Of a stretch of 64,000 nt of DNA, positions 8,901 to 18,776 are shown piece by piece. Source of the DNA: an uncultured Sphaerochaeta sp. (GTDB lineage Bacteria > Spirochaetota > Spirochaetia > Sphaerochaetales > Sphaerochaetaceae). How positions within the stretch are numbered: the stretch's first letter is position 1; each line of letters begins with the position of its first letter. The notes under the pieces are model-generated. The model made no database searches. It saw only the letters and a list, made by a program, of their open reading frames with translations, and was not told the origin of the DNA. The stretch lies in NCBI RefSeq assembly GCF_963677315.1, contig NZ_OY781939.1:2046001-2110000 (forward strand). The letters are read 5' to 3'. The position numbers and the translations under genes were made by a program.

Positions 8901-11900
8901 GTGGTTACAACCATGGCCACTCGTGATATACTTGGAGTACCACTACCAGGGATACAACCACCCTCAGGGAGGCGTGATTTGATTACACGTGATTTTCGTA
9001 TTTCAGTTCGCACAAGGACTGAAATTGATTTTTTTCCAGCGTTGTTTCCGTCAGATGCCGACCTTGGTGATCTCTATAAGCAGGCAACTGAACTCGCCTA
9101 TCTTTTCAATACGAAAGTAAAAGCAAAGGGAGGGAATGACTGGATCTCCTCGGCAAAACTCCATGCCTCGGCCGTCCTGCATCAACTCTACCAGAGTGTT
9201 CTTTCCCACTACCTGAGCTACAGTGAACCTGATTTCTTTACCCGCCTAACCACATTGGTCAACAAGAACCACGCAGCCCAGGAAGTGCTTGCCTTCTACA
9301 TGAAGGAGTTTCCTTCCCCGCTCTTGGTCGAGCAGGGACTGCCACTTGAATACTTTTATGAGGAGTCTCTCAGGGGCTATTTCATTCATCAGGTCATGCA
9401 GGAAAACCCAGCACTCATGAAGGCAACCAAGCCATTCCTATCCCCGGAAGGACTCTCTTTCCCCAAGGCCGCCCAGGCTGTCACTGCTTTGATGGGGGGA
9501 TATACCCTCTCCAGTGCATCGATGACCAATAGTGACGAGGACATCTTCTCCTTCCTCACCAGACCAGCAAAACTCTACCCTGATTCCCTGACCGACCAGA
9601 TCTCGTTCATCATTGAGACCTGGGGGGAACTGATTCCCCAACGCTTGAAGGAGTTGCTCCTGAAAGCAATCGATGTGGTCAAGGAAGAAGAGAAGCCACA
9701 CTTCCCAGGAGACGGGGGAAGCCCGGTCATGGTCGTACCCGACTATACCCTCTATGACCAGGAGTATGAGGCATTCACTACCGACCGGAATTGGATGCCC
9801 AATGTAATCATGCTTGCCAAATCCACCCTTGTATGGCTGGACCAGCTGACCAAGGAGTATGAATACCCTATTGATACCTTGGATAAGATTCCTGACCGAG
9901 AGCTCGATCATATTGCAACCAGGGGTTTTACCGCACTCTGGCTTATCGGGCTCTGGGAAAGAAGCACCGCAAGCAAGAAAATCAAGAACCTCTGTGGCAA
10001 CCCTGATGCGGAAGCCTCCGCTTACTCCTTGAAAAATTACGAGATTGCAGAAGTCATCGGAGGATGGCCTGCCTTGGACAACCTTCGAAAGAGGTGTGCC
10101 AGCCGAGGCATTAGGCTTGCCAGTGACATGGTTCCAAACCATTGTGGAATCGACGGGGATTGGGTCTTTGAACACAGCGACTTTTTCGTCCAGCAAAGTT
10201 ATCCACCCTTCCCTTCCTATACCTATGATGGACCAAACCTTTCTTCACACCCGGATGTTGAGATCAAGCTGGAGGATCATTACTACGATCGCAGTGATGC
10301 TGCAGTTACCTTCAGGAGAAGGGATCTGAGAAATGGGGAAACCACCTACATTTTCCATGGCAATGATGGCACTTCGATGCCCTGGAACGATACTGCACAG
10401 CTGGATTTCCTCAACCCGGTAACACGAGAGGCTGTCTATCAACAGATAAAGCATGTTGCCAGCAACTTTCCCATCATCCGCTTTGATGCTGCAATGACCT
10501 TGGCCAAGAAACACATCCAACGACTTTGGTACCCGAAACCGGGCCACGGAGGCGATATTGCCGGACGTGCTCAGTATGGTATGGACGAGGCTGAATTCAA
10601 CAGGCAAATCCCCAAGGAGTTCTGGAGAGAAGTGGTGGACAGGATCAATGAAGAGTTGCCTGACACACTGCTACTTGCTGAAGCGTTCTGGATGATGGAA
10701 GGATACTTTGTCCGCACCTTGGGAATGCATCGCGTGTATAACAGCGCATTTATGAACATGCTCAAGAACCAGGAAAACCAGAAATACCGCGAGACCATAA
10801 AAAGTACACTCAACTTTGACCCGGAGATACTCAAGCGGTTCGTAAACTTCATGAACAACCCTGATGAAGAGACAGCCATCACCCAGTTTGGGGATGGGGA
10901 CAAGTACTTTGGTGTATGTACCTTGCTGGTAACCATGCCAGGGCTTCCCATGTTCGGCCACGGACAGGTTGAAGGGTACCGGGAAAAATACGGTATGGAA
11001 TACCGCCGTGCATATTGGGATGAGAAACCCAACGAATACCTGGTAGGGGAGCATTATCGAAGAATCTTCCCACTCCTGAAGAAGCGATACCTTTTCAGTG
11101 GCGTTGACAATTTCCAGCTCTTCGATCTCTATCGAGATGGGGAGGTACAACAGTCTGCATTCTGCTACGTGAATGGAACAGAACACGAACGAGTCCTGGT
11201 CCTATACAACAACCAGTATGATGTAGTGGAAGGATGGATAAAATCCTCTGCCCAAAAAGTAAAGAAATCAAACGGGGACAAACACCTTGTGGAAGTCAGT
11301 CTAGCTGAGGCTTTGAACCTGACGGTGGGAGGTAGGCGGTACGTTATCACCGACTCTTTCAGCGATGGCCTAACCTATATGAAACCTTCCCTCAAGGTCT
11401 TCGACGAAGGATTCTTTGTACACCTCCGTGGGTTTGAGACCAAGGTATACCTGAATATCCGGGAAGTTGAGGACGCTGATGGTATCTACTCCGCTCTGTA
11501 TGAACAGATGGGAGATTCAGGCATTGCAAACTTTGAACAGGAAATCCTTGCACTCAGGCTCAAACCAGTCTACAAGGCAATGGATCACTTCCTTTCTCCT
11601 TCCTTCCACAAGCAGGTCAAACGGCTGATGGAAGGAAAAGCAACCAGCAAAACAGAACGTACGCTCATTCTCTTGTTGGCAGAAGCATATACACACCTCT
11701 CGGCAGTTGTGGAAAACCTACACCCCGAGGCTCGTAAGTCACTACCTTCCTTTCCCAGGGAAATAAGTCCAAGTTCCATGCTTGAGGAAATCCAGAGAAT
11801 GAGTTCTCTCTTCAGCCGGGAAGAGAGCAGACTCTTCTTGCAAGGAACCAGGATTCTTGATGAGATGGAATCAGTCATGGCTGCAGCGCTCTTCCTGAAG

Positions 11901-12320
11901 CCTTTCCTCAGTGAGGATGCAACCATAAGCGATGCAATGGTGGCAAGTGACAAGCTGTTGCTCTCCCGTTTCTTCTCCAAACAACTGTGTGAGGCTGGTT
12001 TTGAACAGGAACTTGCAAGAAAGGCTTGCCATAGTGCTGCCATCCTAGCAGCCAGTGCGCATATGGTCGACGACAGTGAGGATGACCCTAGGAAGATTTT
12101 GGCCACACTGCTTGAAGATCCTTCTCTCAGGGCATACGCCCAGGTCAATGAACACCAAGGGGTGACATGGTACACCAAGGAGGCAATGCAAGAGATCATC
12201 TATCTTTCCGCTCTCTCCCTTGCAATCCATAAGGGAATGACCAATGCACAGGAGTATGTAAAAACCTTGATGGAAGCAGAGACGGAAGCACTCTATAAAC
12301 TTGATCGGCTTTTAGGGTAA
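8901..12320 (+). CDS. Very large GH13 (alpha-amylase family) glycosidase
   Basis: 1139 residues, more than twice the size of an ordinary amylase. Only the middle is a recognisable GH13 barrel (about 300-740): region I DMVPNHCGID near 409, nucleophile Asp 529 in IRFDAAM, acid Glu 594 in LLAEAFWM, and Asp 655 in NNPDEET, which replaces the usual HD. The first 290 or so residues and the last 300 are mostly helical-looking and unassigned. No signal peptide, so probably cytosolic; glycogen or alpha-glucan turnover is a guess. GTG at 8901 and ATG at 8913 are both possible starts and neither has a good ribosome site. Probably cotranscribed with pth. Confidence 0.85.
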   Translation: MVTTMATRDILGVPLPGIQPPSGRRDLITRDFRISVRTRTEIDFFPALFPSDADLGDLYKQATELAYLFNTKVKAKGGNDWISSAKLHASAVLHQLYQSVLSHYLSYSEPDFFTRLTTLVNKNHAAQEVLAFYMKEFPSPLLVEQGLPLEYFYEESLRGYFIHQVMQENPALMKATKPFLSPEGLSFPKAAQAVTALMGGYTLSSASMTNSDEDIFSFLTRPAKLYPDSLTDQISFIIETWGELIPQRLKELLLKAIDVVKEEEKPHFPGDGGSPVMVVPDYTLYDQEYEAFTTDRNWMPNVIMLAKSTLVWLDQLTKEYEYPIDTLDKIPDRELDHIATRGFTALWLIGLWERSTASKKIKNLCGNPDAEASAYSLKNYEIAEVIGGWPALDNLRKRCASRGIRLASDMVPNHCGIDGDWVFEHSDFFVQQSYPPFPSYTYDGPNLSSHPDVEIKLEDHYYDRSDAAVTFRRRDLRNGETTYIFHGNDGTSMPWNDTAQLDFLNPVTREAVYQQIKHVASNFPIIRFDAAMTLAKKHIQRLWYPKPGHGGDIAGRAQYGMDEAEFNRQIPKEFWREVVDRINEELPDTLLLAEAFWMMEGYFVRTLGMHRVYNSAFMNMLKNQENQKYRETIKSTLNFDPEILKRFVNFMNNPDEETAITQFGDGDKYFGVCTLLVTMPGLPMFGHGQVEGYREKYGMEYRRAYWDEKPNEYLVGEHYRRIFPLLKKRYLFSGVDNFQLFDLYRDGEVQQSAFCYVNGTEHERVLVLYNNQYDVVEGWIKSSAQKVKKSNGDKHLVEVSLAEALNLTVGGRRYVITDSFSDGLTYMKPSLKVFDEGFFVHLRGFETKVYLNIREVEDADGIYSALYEQMGDSGIANFEQEILALRLKPVYKAMDHFLSPSFHKQVKRLMEGKATSKTERTLILLLAEAYTHLSAVVENLHPEARKSLPSFPREISPSSMLEEIQRMSSLFSREESRLFLQGTRILDEMESVMAAALFLKPFLSEDATISDAMVASDKLLLSRFFSKQLCEAGFEQELARKACHSAAILAASAHMVDDSEDDPRKILATLLEDPSLRAYAQVNEHQGVTWYTKEAMQEIIYLSALSLAIHKGMTNAQEYVKTLMEAETEALYKLDRLLG

Positions 12321-12334
12321 TCCCTACGGTTTGA

Positions 12335-12363
12335 TTGACTTGCCAGAGTTGTTAAGATACTCT
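12335..12363 (+). promoter_or_regulatory. Promoter of SDF symporter gene, leaderless geometry
   Basis: TTGACT (12335-12340), 17 bp, TACTCT (12358-12363), then 8 bp to the ATG at 12372. The transcription start should fall at or next to the start codon. Confidence 0.6.
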
Positions 12364-12371
12364 TGGAAACT

Positions 12372-13619
12372 ATGAAGACGTGGATTAGTTATCTAGCTGC
12401 AACAGCCTTGGCGCTGGCTGCAACCCTATTATTCGGGGATTCGACTGTTTTTCAGCAGCTGATGTACACCATCACTGCCCTGTTGGTACAATTGGGTGGT
12501 TTTGTCTTGATTCCCTTGGTATTCTTTGGATTTTCTTCGGGTATTGCTTCCCTGAGAAAGGATAGTAAAGGATTTGTCTTCAGTCGGACAACCATCCTCT
12601 GGAGTCTATTCTCTACACTCTTGCTCGCCATTTCGGGAGCAGTCGTGTTCAGGTTTTTCCCCACCTACTTCCCTGCAAGCAGCAGCGCAGGGACAGATGC
12701 AACGTCCCTTTCAGTCCTTGCTCCACAGTCCTTGTCCACACTCTTTGAGTCATTGCTCCCGATCAATCCATTTTACACATTGGCAAGTGCTGAAAGTTTC
12801 CTACTTCCAGTAATTATCATTGCCTTGGTTTTTGGATACTTCCTGAAGCCGAATGTTGAGGTTATCCGACCAGCCTATGTGACGATGAACTCCTTGAGTG
12901 AGACAATGTTCCGCCTGACGCGGTCCTTTGCCATCCTAGGCCATCTCTTTGTCTTCTTTGCTGCTTCCTACTGGTTCAGCCACCTGCAACAGGAAGGAAC
13001 CATCTTTGTTGCTGGAAGATTCCTGCTGATGTTGCTGGGCTCCACGCTTGCAGTACTCCTTTTTATACTGCCCTTACTGTTTGCCATTGCCACCCGATTC
13101 AAGGTAAATCCATACCAGGTTCTCTACCGAATGCTGGCTCCAGCATTAGCAGCGCTTTTTACTGGAAGCATTTTCTTCTCCACTCCAATCAGCATTCCAC
13201 TCTCCAGACATAATCTCGGATGTCAAAAACGGGTTAGTGCTACCGCATTCCCCCTCTATACGCTTATCGGGAGGGGAGGGTCGGCTATGATTGCGACTTT
13301 GAGCATTCTCAGCCTGTTGTATGCCGCAACGGCAACAATGCCTACTGACAAGGTCATTCTCATCGTTGCACTCACCAGTGCAATGTTCTCCTTTGCCAGC
13401 CCGCTGTATCTTGGTTATGAGGTTTTCTTCATCTCCATCATAGCCCTGCAATTCCTGAAGATTGATCTTTATGGTGCTGAAATGACCTTGATAGCCCTTA
13501 TGCCGATACTTAATGGCCTGGGAATTCTCATTGATTCCTACATTGCTGCTTTTGGAGCTACATATACCTGTCACCGGATGGGGGTACTCCTTGAAAGTGC
13601 CTACCGGGACATACAGTAA
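12372..13619 (+). CDS. SDF-family (dicarboxylate/amino acid:cation) symporter
   Basis: 415-residue inner membrane protein with 8-10 hydrophobic segments, matching the sodium:dicarboxylate symporter fold. It has an N-terminal hydrophobic block, then a Ser/Gly-rich re-entrant region (SATAFPLYTLIGRGGSAM near 290) where relatives have GATINMDGT. The substrate-binding motif is therefore divergent and the substrate cannot be named. The first in-frame TTG at 12363 is not used, to judge from the promoter, whose -10 overlaps it; the ATG at 12372 fits. The membrane protein downstream starts 6 bp after the stop. Confidence 0.8.
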   Translation: MKTWISYLAATALALAATLLFGDSTVFQQLMYTITALLVQLGGFVLIPLVFFGFSSGIASLRKDSKGFVFSRTTILWSLFSTLLLAISGAVVFRFFPTYFPASSSAGTDATSLSVLAPQSLSTLFESLLPINPFYTLASAESFLLPVIIIALVFGYFLKPNVEVIRPAYVTMNSLSETMFRLTRSFAILGHLFVFFAASYWFSHLQQEGTIFVAGRFLLMLLGSTLAVLLFILPLLFAIATRFKVNPYQVLYRMLAPALAALFTGSIFFSTPISIPLSRHNLGCQKRVSATAFPLYTLIGRGGSAMIATLSILSLLYAATATMPTDKVILIVALTSAMFSFASPLYLGYEVFFISIIALQFLKIDLYGAEMTLIALMPILNGLGILIDSYIAAFGATYTCHRMGVLLESAYRDIQ

Positions 13620-13625
13620 GACGCC

Positions 13626-14399
13626 ATGGGAAAGAATCTACGCTTCGTATTTCTGGGAATCCAATCTGTCATTACCCTGATGCTCACCATTACGATTATC
13701 CATGCAATGGTGAGCTCATTACAGCAACAACAGGGCATTTGGTCCACAGCCCAGTCGCACCTTCTTCCTTCCTTGATTCATCTCTGGGTTGCCTTGATAG
13801 CTGCGCTGTTGCTCTGCTTTTTTTATAGGGCGAATATTGGGGCTGAGGCACGGGTGCTCCCCCTGTTGCTCCTTACGCTCAGCTTGGGGAATGTGAAAAT
13901 TCTTCCTGCATATCAGGCGCTCACGCAGATTTTCATCATCAGCCCAATGACCATCTCTGTCATCTACCACTTCTCACTGCTGTTCTCATCATTTCTCTTT
14001 CTTGCTTCCGGTATTTTCCAACAGACCATCAACCCAGTTAAGCTTTGGCAGTACTCATTCTTCGGTGCTGCCAGTGCCTTGATGCTCTCCATCCTTGTTC
14101 CGGTATCGGTCAACAGCCCTTCCTATCTATGGGAAGCAAAAGTCACCAACAGTCTCTTCTTGGGAATCTGTATTTTGATCAACGTATTGGCAGTGACAAC
14201 CTTTCTGATTGCCATGTTTGAAGAGCACTTCAGCAGACAGAACTTTTCACGCTGTCTGGCATTTATCTTGATGATCGTGGGAAACGCCATGGTAACCATT
14301 AGCCAGAACACCTTGTTCAACTTCCTTGGCCTGGCGCTCTATGTTGCAGGGACAAGCACCCTGATCCTGGTTACAAGGACGTACCACATCTGGACGTAG
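13626..14399 (+). CDS. Multi-pass membrane protein of unknown function
   Basis: 257 residues with about seven hydrophobic helices and very short loops; no motif or domain I recognise. It starts 6 bp after the symporter gene and ends 2 bp from the convergent aldo/keto reductase, so it is probably cotranscribed and may serve the same transport process. That link is positional only. Confidence 0.7.
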   Translation: MGKNLRFVFLGIQSVITLMLTITIIHAMVSSLQQQQGIWSTAQSHLLPSLIHLWVALIAALLLCFFYRANIGAEARVLPLLLLTLSLGNVKILPAYQALTQIFIISPMTISVIYHFSLLFSSFLFLASGIFQQTINPVKLWQYSFFGAASALMLSILVPVSVNSPSYLWEAKVTNSLFLGICILINVLAVTTFLIAMFEEHFSRQNFSRCLAFILMIVGNAMVTISQNTLFNFLGLALYVAGTSTLILVTRTYHIWT

Positions 14400-14401
14400 G
14401 T

Positions 14402-15256
14402 TCAGCTAAATAGCGGCGTGATCGCCTCTTTCTTCCCCAGAGCTTCCATCTCTTCATTACTTGGCTTTCTGATCGTCTCCTGTGCTGCCTTGAGAATATG
14501 AGGCAAGATACGAATATCACCAGTACTGTTCAGGAATACCTGCTCATTGGAAAGAACCCAATGGACTGCCGTCTGGATGGAAGCCTCATCGGTAAGAGGA
14601 TCATACCAGGTAGCATAAACCTTCTCCTTGCTCCCAAGCTCTCCCCGTGCAAGGCTCTTGATGGTCTGCACTGCAATATCTCTCTCCTTACATACCTCAA
14701 AAAGCTTTTGGGTTTGCTCCCTGTAGAGTGAATTCTGCATCATGGTATAGTTGTAAGGCAGGAGGACTGAATCGAAATCATAGACTTCCAGACTTCTCAG
14801 ATGTGCTGAAGGGGCTTCAACTCCATGGCCAGTTACGCCAATGAAACGGACCAATCCCTGTTCTTTTGCCTCAATGGCAGCCTCCAAGGCTCCACCCTCG
14901 CTCATCGTGGTCTTCCACTCATCCGGTTCCACAAGATAGTGAAGTTGCCATAAATCAATGTAATCGGTCTGAAGACGGGTGAGGGTCTCCTTCAACTCAA
15001 CCAGAGCCTCTTCCTTGGTTCGTTTATTGGTTTTTGAAGCCAGGAAAAAAGAGGAACGATGTTCTTTCATCCAGGGACCTATGCGTAACTCAGCATCTCC
15101 ATAACTCCTAGCGGTATCGATATGGTTGATCCCGTTATCGAGCAAAAGACCCAACGTCTTATCAGCTTCCTTTTGGCTTACATCCCAAAATGCAGCAGCT
15201 CCAAAGAGCACCCTGCTTGATGTATGACCGGTTTTTCCGAATGCTTTGTATTCCAT
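14402..15256 (-). CDS. Aldo/keto reductase
   Basis: 284-residue NAD(P)H-dependent oxidoreductase of the AKR barrel fold. The catalytic tetrad is in place: Asp and Tyr in HIDTARSYGDAE (near 45-56), Lys in ASKTN (near 74), and His in LWQLHYL (near 106). LNSTGDIRILPHIL near the C-terminus resembles the phosphate-binding end of the cofactor site. GGGAGG precedes the ATG by about 5 bp. The physiological substrate cannot be told. The gpmI terminator lies just upstream, so it has its own promoter or lives on read-through. Confidence 0.9.
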   Translation of the reverse strand: MEYKAFGKTGHTSSRVLFGAAAFWDVSQKEADKTLGLLLDNGINHIDTARSYGDAELRIGPWMKEHRSSFFLASKTNKRTKEEALVELKETLTRLQTDYIDLWQLHYLVEPDEWKTTMSEGGALEAAIEAKEQGLVRFIGVTGHGVEAPSAHLRSLEVYDFDSVLLPYNYTMMQNSLYREQTQKLFEVCKERDIAVQTIKSLARGELGSKEKVYATWYDPLTDEASIQTAVHWVLSNEQVFLNSTGDIRILPHILKAAQETIRKPSNEEMEALGKKEAITPLFS

Positions 15257-15267
15257 TGTTTCCTCCC

Positions 15268-15301
15268 TTTAAAAAACACAACAGGGCCCAAAGGCCCTGT
15301 T
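15268..15301 (-). terminator. Rho-independent terminator after gpmI
   Basis: Perfect 8 bp stem ACAGGGCC/GGCCCTGT (15281-15288 and 15293-15300) with a 4 nt loop. Read on the minus strand it is followed by TGTGTTTTTT. It closes the lgt-pepP-gpmI unit. Confidence 0.9.
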
Positions 15302-15321
15302 ACATGATATCACAGAAATAC

Positions 15322-16968
15322 TTATTTCACAGTGATAATACTTGGATCGTACTCACTTGGGGCCTCAAAGTCGAGCAGATTCATACAGGTCGCTGCAATA
15401 CTGCTGATCCCAAGCCCACTCTTGAGCTCTGTCTCATACTCTCCCTGGTAGTTGCTGTCACAGATAATGCATGGAACAGGATTGAGTGAGTGACTAGTCT
15501 TGGACTGAGGATCACCATTCTCCTTGTACTTCACACTGCCATCCTTGGCATGCTCAAACATATCATCAGCATTCCCATGGTCGGCGGTGATCACCATCAC
15601 GCCACCTGCTTCCATGACCGACTTGTAAATCCTGCCAATCTGCAGGTCAAGACCTTCCATCGAGCAGACAACAGCCTGGTAATTCCCGGTATGGCCAACC
15701 ATGTCGCCATTGGGGAAATTCAGTTTGATGAAGTCCCACTTTCCGCTTTCAACCTCATCGATGACACGGTCAGCAATCTCAGCACACTTCATCCAGGGGC
15801 GTTCCTCGAAGGGGACGATATCACTCAGGATTTCTACATACTCTTCGAGGGACTTGTCGAATTTTCCACTCTTGTTTCCATTGAAGAAGTAGGTTACATG
15901 CCCAAACTTCTGAGTCTCACTGATGGAGAACTGCTTCACCTTTGAGGCACAAAGATACTCAGCGAGTGTCTTGTCTATTGCCGGAGGGGTTACCAGGAAC
16001 TGGGCAGGAACATGCAAGTCCCCATCATACTCCATCATCCCTGCATACTCGACATCGGGTCGACGTTTGCGGTCAAATTCGGTAAGCTCCTCAGCCTCAA
16101 AGGCCTTGGTAATCTCCAGAGCACGGTCTCCACGGAAGTTGAAGAGAATGACACTATCCCCATCCTCGATGGTTCCAACCGGCTTGCCGTCCTTTGCAAC
16201 AACAAATGGAGGCAGGTCCTGGTCGATTGCCTTTGACTCTTCACGGAGTACAGTAATAGCCTCATGAGCACTGTCAAACATTCGGCCTTCACCCAGTACA
16301 TGGGTTTCCCAACCTTTCTTGACCATATTCCAGTTTGCATTATAGCGGTCCATGGTGATAACCATTCTTCCACCACCACTGGCAATCTTAGCATTGAAGC
16401 CTTCATCATTGATGCCTGCAAGGAACTCTTCAAACGGATCAAAGTAATCGAGGGCACTAAGTTCACCAACATCTCTTCCATCAAGTAGTGCATGCACACG
16501 AACCTTGGAGACACCTTCCTCTTTTGCCTGGAGGATCATTGCCTTGAGGTTGTCAATGTGAGAGTGCACATTCCCATCACTCAGCAAACCAATGAAATGG
16601 AGAGTAGATTGCTTTTCTTTTGCATTGTTGATCAGCTTCTTCCATGTAGGGCCCTCATACATAGCTCCTGTGGATATGGAAGCATTGACCAGTTTTGCAC
16701 CTTGGGCGAAAACCCTTCCACAACCCATTGCATTGTGGCCTACCTCACTGTTACCCATATCATCATCTGAAGGAAGGCCAACAGCAGTACCATGGGCCTT
16801 AAGCTTGGTCCAAGGATTTGCCTTGTACAGCTTGTTCAGCGTTCCAGTCAATGCAGAAGCAACTGCATCGCCTTCCTGGTATTTTCCAAAGCCTACGCCA
16901 TCCATGATAACCAAGACTACTGGACCTTTGCGGGAAATTTTTCCCATTTTTTTCAATGCATCAACCAT
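15322..16968 (-). CDS. gpmI: 2,3-bisphosphoglycerate-independent phosphoglycerate mutase
   Basis: Interconverts 3- and 2-phosphoglycerate in glycolysis with two metal ions. 548 residues, family length 510-550. Alkaline-phosphatase-type signatures: VIMDGVGFG near 20, the phosphoserine loop DDDMGNSEVGHNAMG near 68-82, LLDGRDV, and ITADHGNADDM near 470. AAGGAG lies 7 bp before the ATG. It follows pepP by 38 bp and is closed by a clear terminator. Confidence 0.96.
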   Translation of the reverse strand: MVDALKKMGKISRKGPVVLVIMDGVGFGKYQEGDAVASALTGTLNKLYKANPWTKLKAHGTAVGLPSDDDMGNSEVGHNAMGCGRVFAQGAKLVNASISTGAMYEGPTWKKLINNAKEKQSTLHFIGLLSDGNVHSHIDNLKAMILQAKEEGVSKVRVHALLDGRDVGELSALDYFDPFEEFLAGINDEGFNAKIASGGGRMVITMDRYNANWNMVKKGWETHVLGEGRMFDSAHEAITVLREESKAIDQDLPPFVVAKDGKPVGTIEDGDSVILFNFRGDRALEITKAFEAEELTEFDRKRRPDVEYAGMMEYDGDLHVPAQFLVTPPAIDKTLAEYLCASKVKQFSISETQKFGHVTYFFNGNKSGKFDKSLEEYVEILSDIVPFEERPWMKCAEIADRVIDEVESGKWDFIKLNFPNGDMVGHTGNYQAVVCSMEGLDLQIGRIYKSVMEAGGVMVITADHGNADDMFEHAKDGSVKYKENGDPQSKTSHSLNPVPCIICDSNYQGEYETELKSGLGISSIAATCMNLLDFEAPSEYDPSIITVK

Positions 16969-17006
16969 TATGTATAACTCCTTGTAATTTCCATTTCAGA
17001 CCATGC

Positions 17007-18776
17007 CTAGAGGGGCTTTGTTGCACCCTTTAGATATTCCATCGCAGGTGGATCCACGAGATGTTTCAGCTCTTCATACACCCAGCGATGATATGCATCC
17101 ACCATAGCTATCTCTTGGGCTGAAAGCAGGTTCCTATCTATCAATCTGCGTTCAAACGGACAAATGGTCAAGACCTCAAAGCTCAGGAATTGGCCAAATT
17201 CTGTTTTCACGTCCTCTCTGACCGCTACAATGTTCTCAATCCGAATTCCATGCCGACCCTCTTTGTAGAGGCCTGGTTCATCACTGACCACCATACCTTT
17301 TTTCAGAGGGACAGAGAGAGGTTTTGGGCTGATGGAGTGAGGACCCTCATGGACATTGAGACGGAATCCGATCCCATGGCCGGTACCATGGAAGTAACTC
17401 AATCCCTGCTGCCAAAGAAACTGCCTTGCCAGGACATCCAACTGATAACCGCAGGTTCCCTCGGGGAAACGTGCAGATGCTATGGCAAGATTGCCTTTCA
17501 ACACCAACGTATAATCCCTGATCTGCTCCTCAGTGGGTTCGCCGAAGAGAATCGTCCGGGTTACATCGGTCGTTCCAAAGGTATACATCCCTCCAGTATC
17601 GAGGACTAATAGCCCACTTCCTTCAACCACCGAATTACTCTCTTCCGTTGCACTGTAGTGGCACATTGCACCATGCTCTGCCCATCCACTGATGGGAGAG
17701 AAAGATTCTCCAATACAATCGGGATTGCGCAACCTCTGTTCCTTAAGAAGGTCAGAGATGGCAATTTCTGTATAGCGTCCATGCTTGGTATCGAGACGGG
17801 CAAGGAAATTGACCAAGGCTACCCCATCAAGCAGATGCGCTTTGCGCATCCCTTCCATCTCGGTATCGTTCTTGCAAGCCTTCAAGTCAGTGGTGAAATC
17901 AAGACCGGTGATCGTTTCACAATCCCCAAAGGTCTCTGCAACAAGGAGGTTGATCTTCTCAGGATTGAAATAGAGAACATCATCCTCTTTGAGGACATTC
18001 CTGAGTGTGGTGGCCACATCCTCATAGGGATGAATGGTGAAATCTTCACTTACATCCTGGGTGAGTTCATCAGTAAACCTCCCTGGATTGGTGAACAGCC
18101 AAGCATCAGTCTTCCCCACTACAAGATAGGCAAGGAAGACAGGGCTATAGGGAACATCATCTCCTCTAAGATTGGTTATCCAGGCAATGTCATCCAAGGA
18201 AGAAATAACGGTATAGGAGGCACCTTTCTGTACCATGGCATAGCGAACCATGGCGAGCTTCTGACTACGTGAGAACCCGGCAATATCATCAGGAAGAGAG
18301 GTCACCGGCTTTGCAGGAACCTCGTTTCTGTCCTGCCAGACAGAATCCAGCAGATCATCTGAAGGAACCAGTGCCAAGTCTTCGCCGAAGGCTCTTTGCA
18401 AGTCTTGCTCACCCTGTATAGTCAACGTGGCTTTATCAATGCCTATCTTGCTGTCCTTCTGCAGATGTTCCTTCAAATAGGTACTGGGGTCAGGGAACGA
18501 AGGGGTGTCGATCTTCATCATCTGGAAACAGGTTCCCTCAATCTGCTGTTGAGCTTGAATGAAGTAGCGCGAATCGACCCAAAGAAGTGCATCCTTCTGG
18601 GTAATGATGACCGTTCCTGCACTTCCGGTAAAGCCACTCATCCAAGCGCGGCTCCTCCATCGCTCACACACATATTCACTCTGATGTGGATCTGTCCCAT
18701 TGATAATCCATCCATCAAGGTTATGTTTATCCATGAGGGAGCGGAGTTTTTCAACCCGCTCGTTAATTACTGACAT
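17007..18776 (-). CDS. pepP: Xaa-Pro aminopeptidase (M24B)
   Basis: Removes N-terminal residues preceding proline. 589 residues, the long three-domain form: two creatinase-like N-terminal domains (1 to about 310) and the pita-bread metalloprotease domain. Metal ligands are visible in VLDTGGMYTFGTTDVTRT (two Asp), GTGHGIGFRLNVHEGP (His), DEPGLYKEGRHGIRIEN (two Glu). It overlaps the lgt 3' end by 14 bp, so it is cotranscribed with lgt. The symbol is by family only. Confidence 0.92.
   Translation of the reverse strand: MSVINERVEKLRSLMDKHNLDGWIINGTDPHQSEYVCERWRSRAWMSGFTGSAGTVIITQKDALLWVDSRYFIQAQQQIEGTCFQMMKIDTPSFPDPSTYLKEHLQKDSKIGIDKATLTIQGEQDLQRAFGEDLALVPSDDLLDSVWQDRNEVPAKPVTSLPDDIAGFSRSQKLAMVRYAMVQKGASYTVISSLDDIAWITNLRGDDVPYSPVFLAYLVVGKTDAWLFTNPGRFTDELTQDVSEDFTIHPYEDVATTLRNVLKEDDVLYFNPEKINLLVAETFGDCETITGLDFTTDLKACKNDTEMEGMRKAHLLDGVALVNFLARLDTKHGRYTEIAISDLLKEQRLRNPDCIGESFSPISGWAEHGAMCHYSATEESNSVVEGSGLLVLDTGGMYTFGTTDVTRTILFGEPTEEQIRDYTLVLKGNLAIASARFPEGTCGYQLDVLARQFLWQQGLSYFHGTGHGIGFRLNVHEGPHSISPKPLSVPLKKGMVVSDEPGLYKEGRHGIRIENIVAVREDVKTEFGQFLSFEVLTICPFERRLIDRNLLSAQEIAMVDAYHRWVYEELKHLVDPPAMEYLKGATKPL

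Noticed and set aside
9438..10196. 252-codon minus-strand open frame inside the GH13 gene
   Set aside because: Antisense to conserved GH13 sequence and without recognisable features.
11585..12199. 204-codon minus-strand open frame inside the GH13 gene
   Set aside because: Ser/Leu-rich translation typical of an antisense shadow; no promoter or ribosome site.
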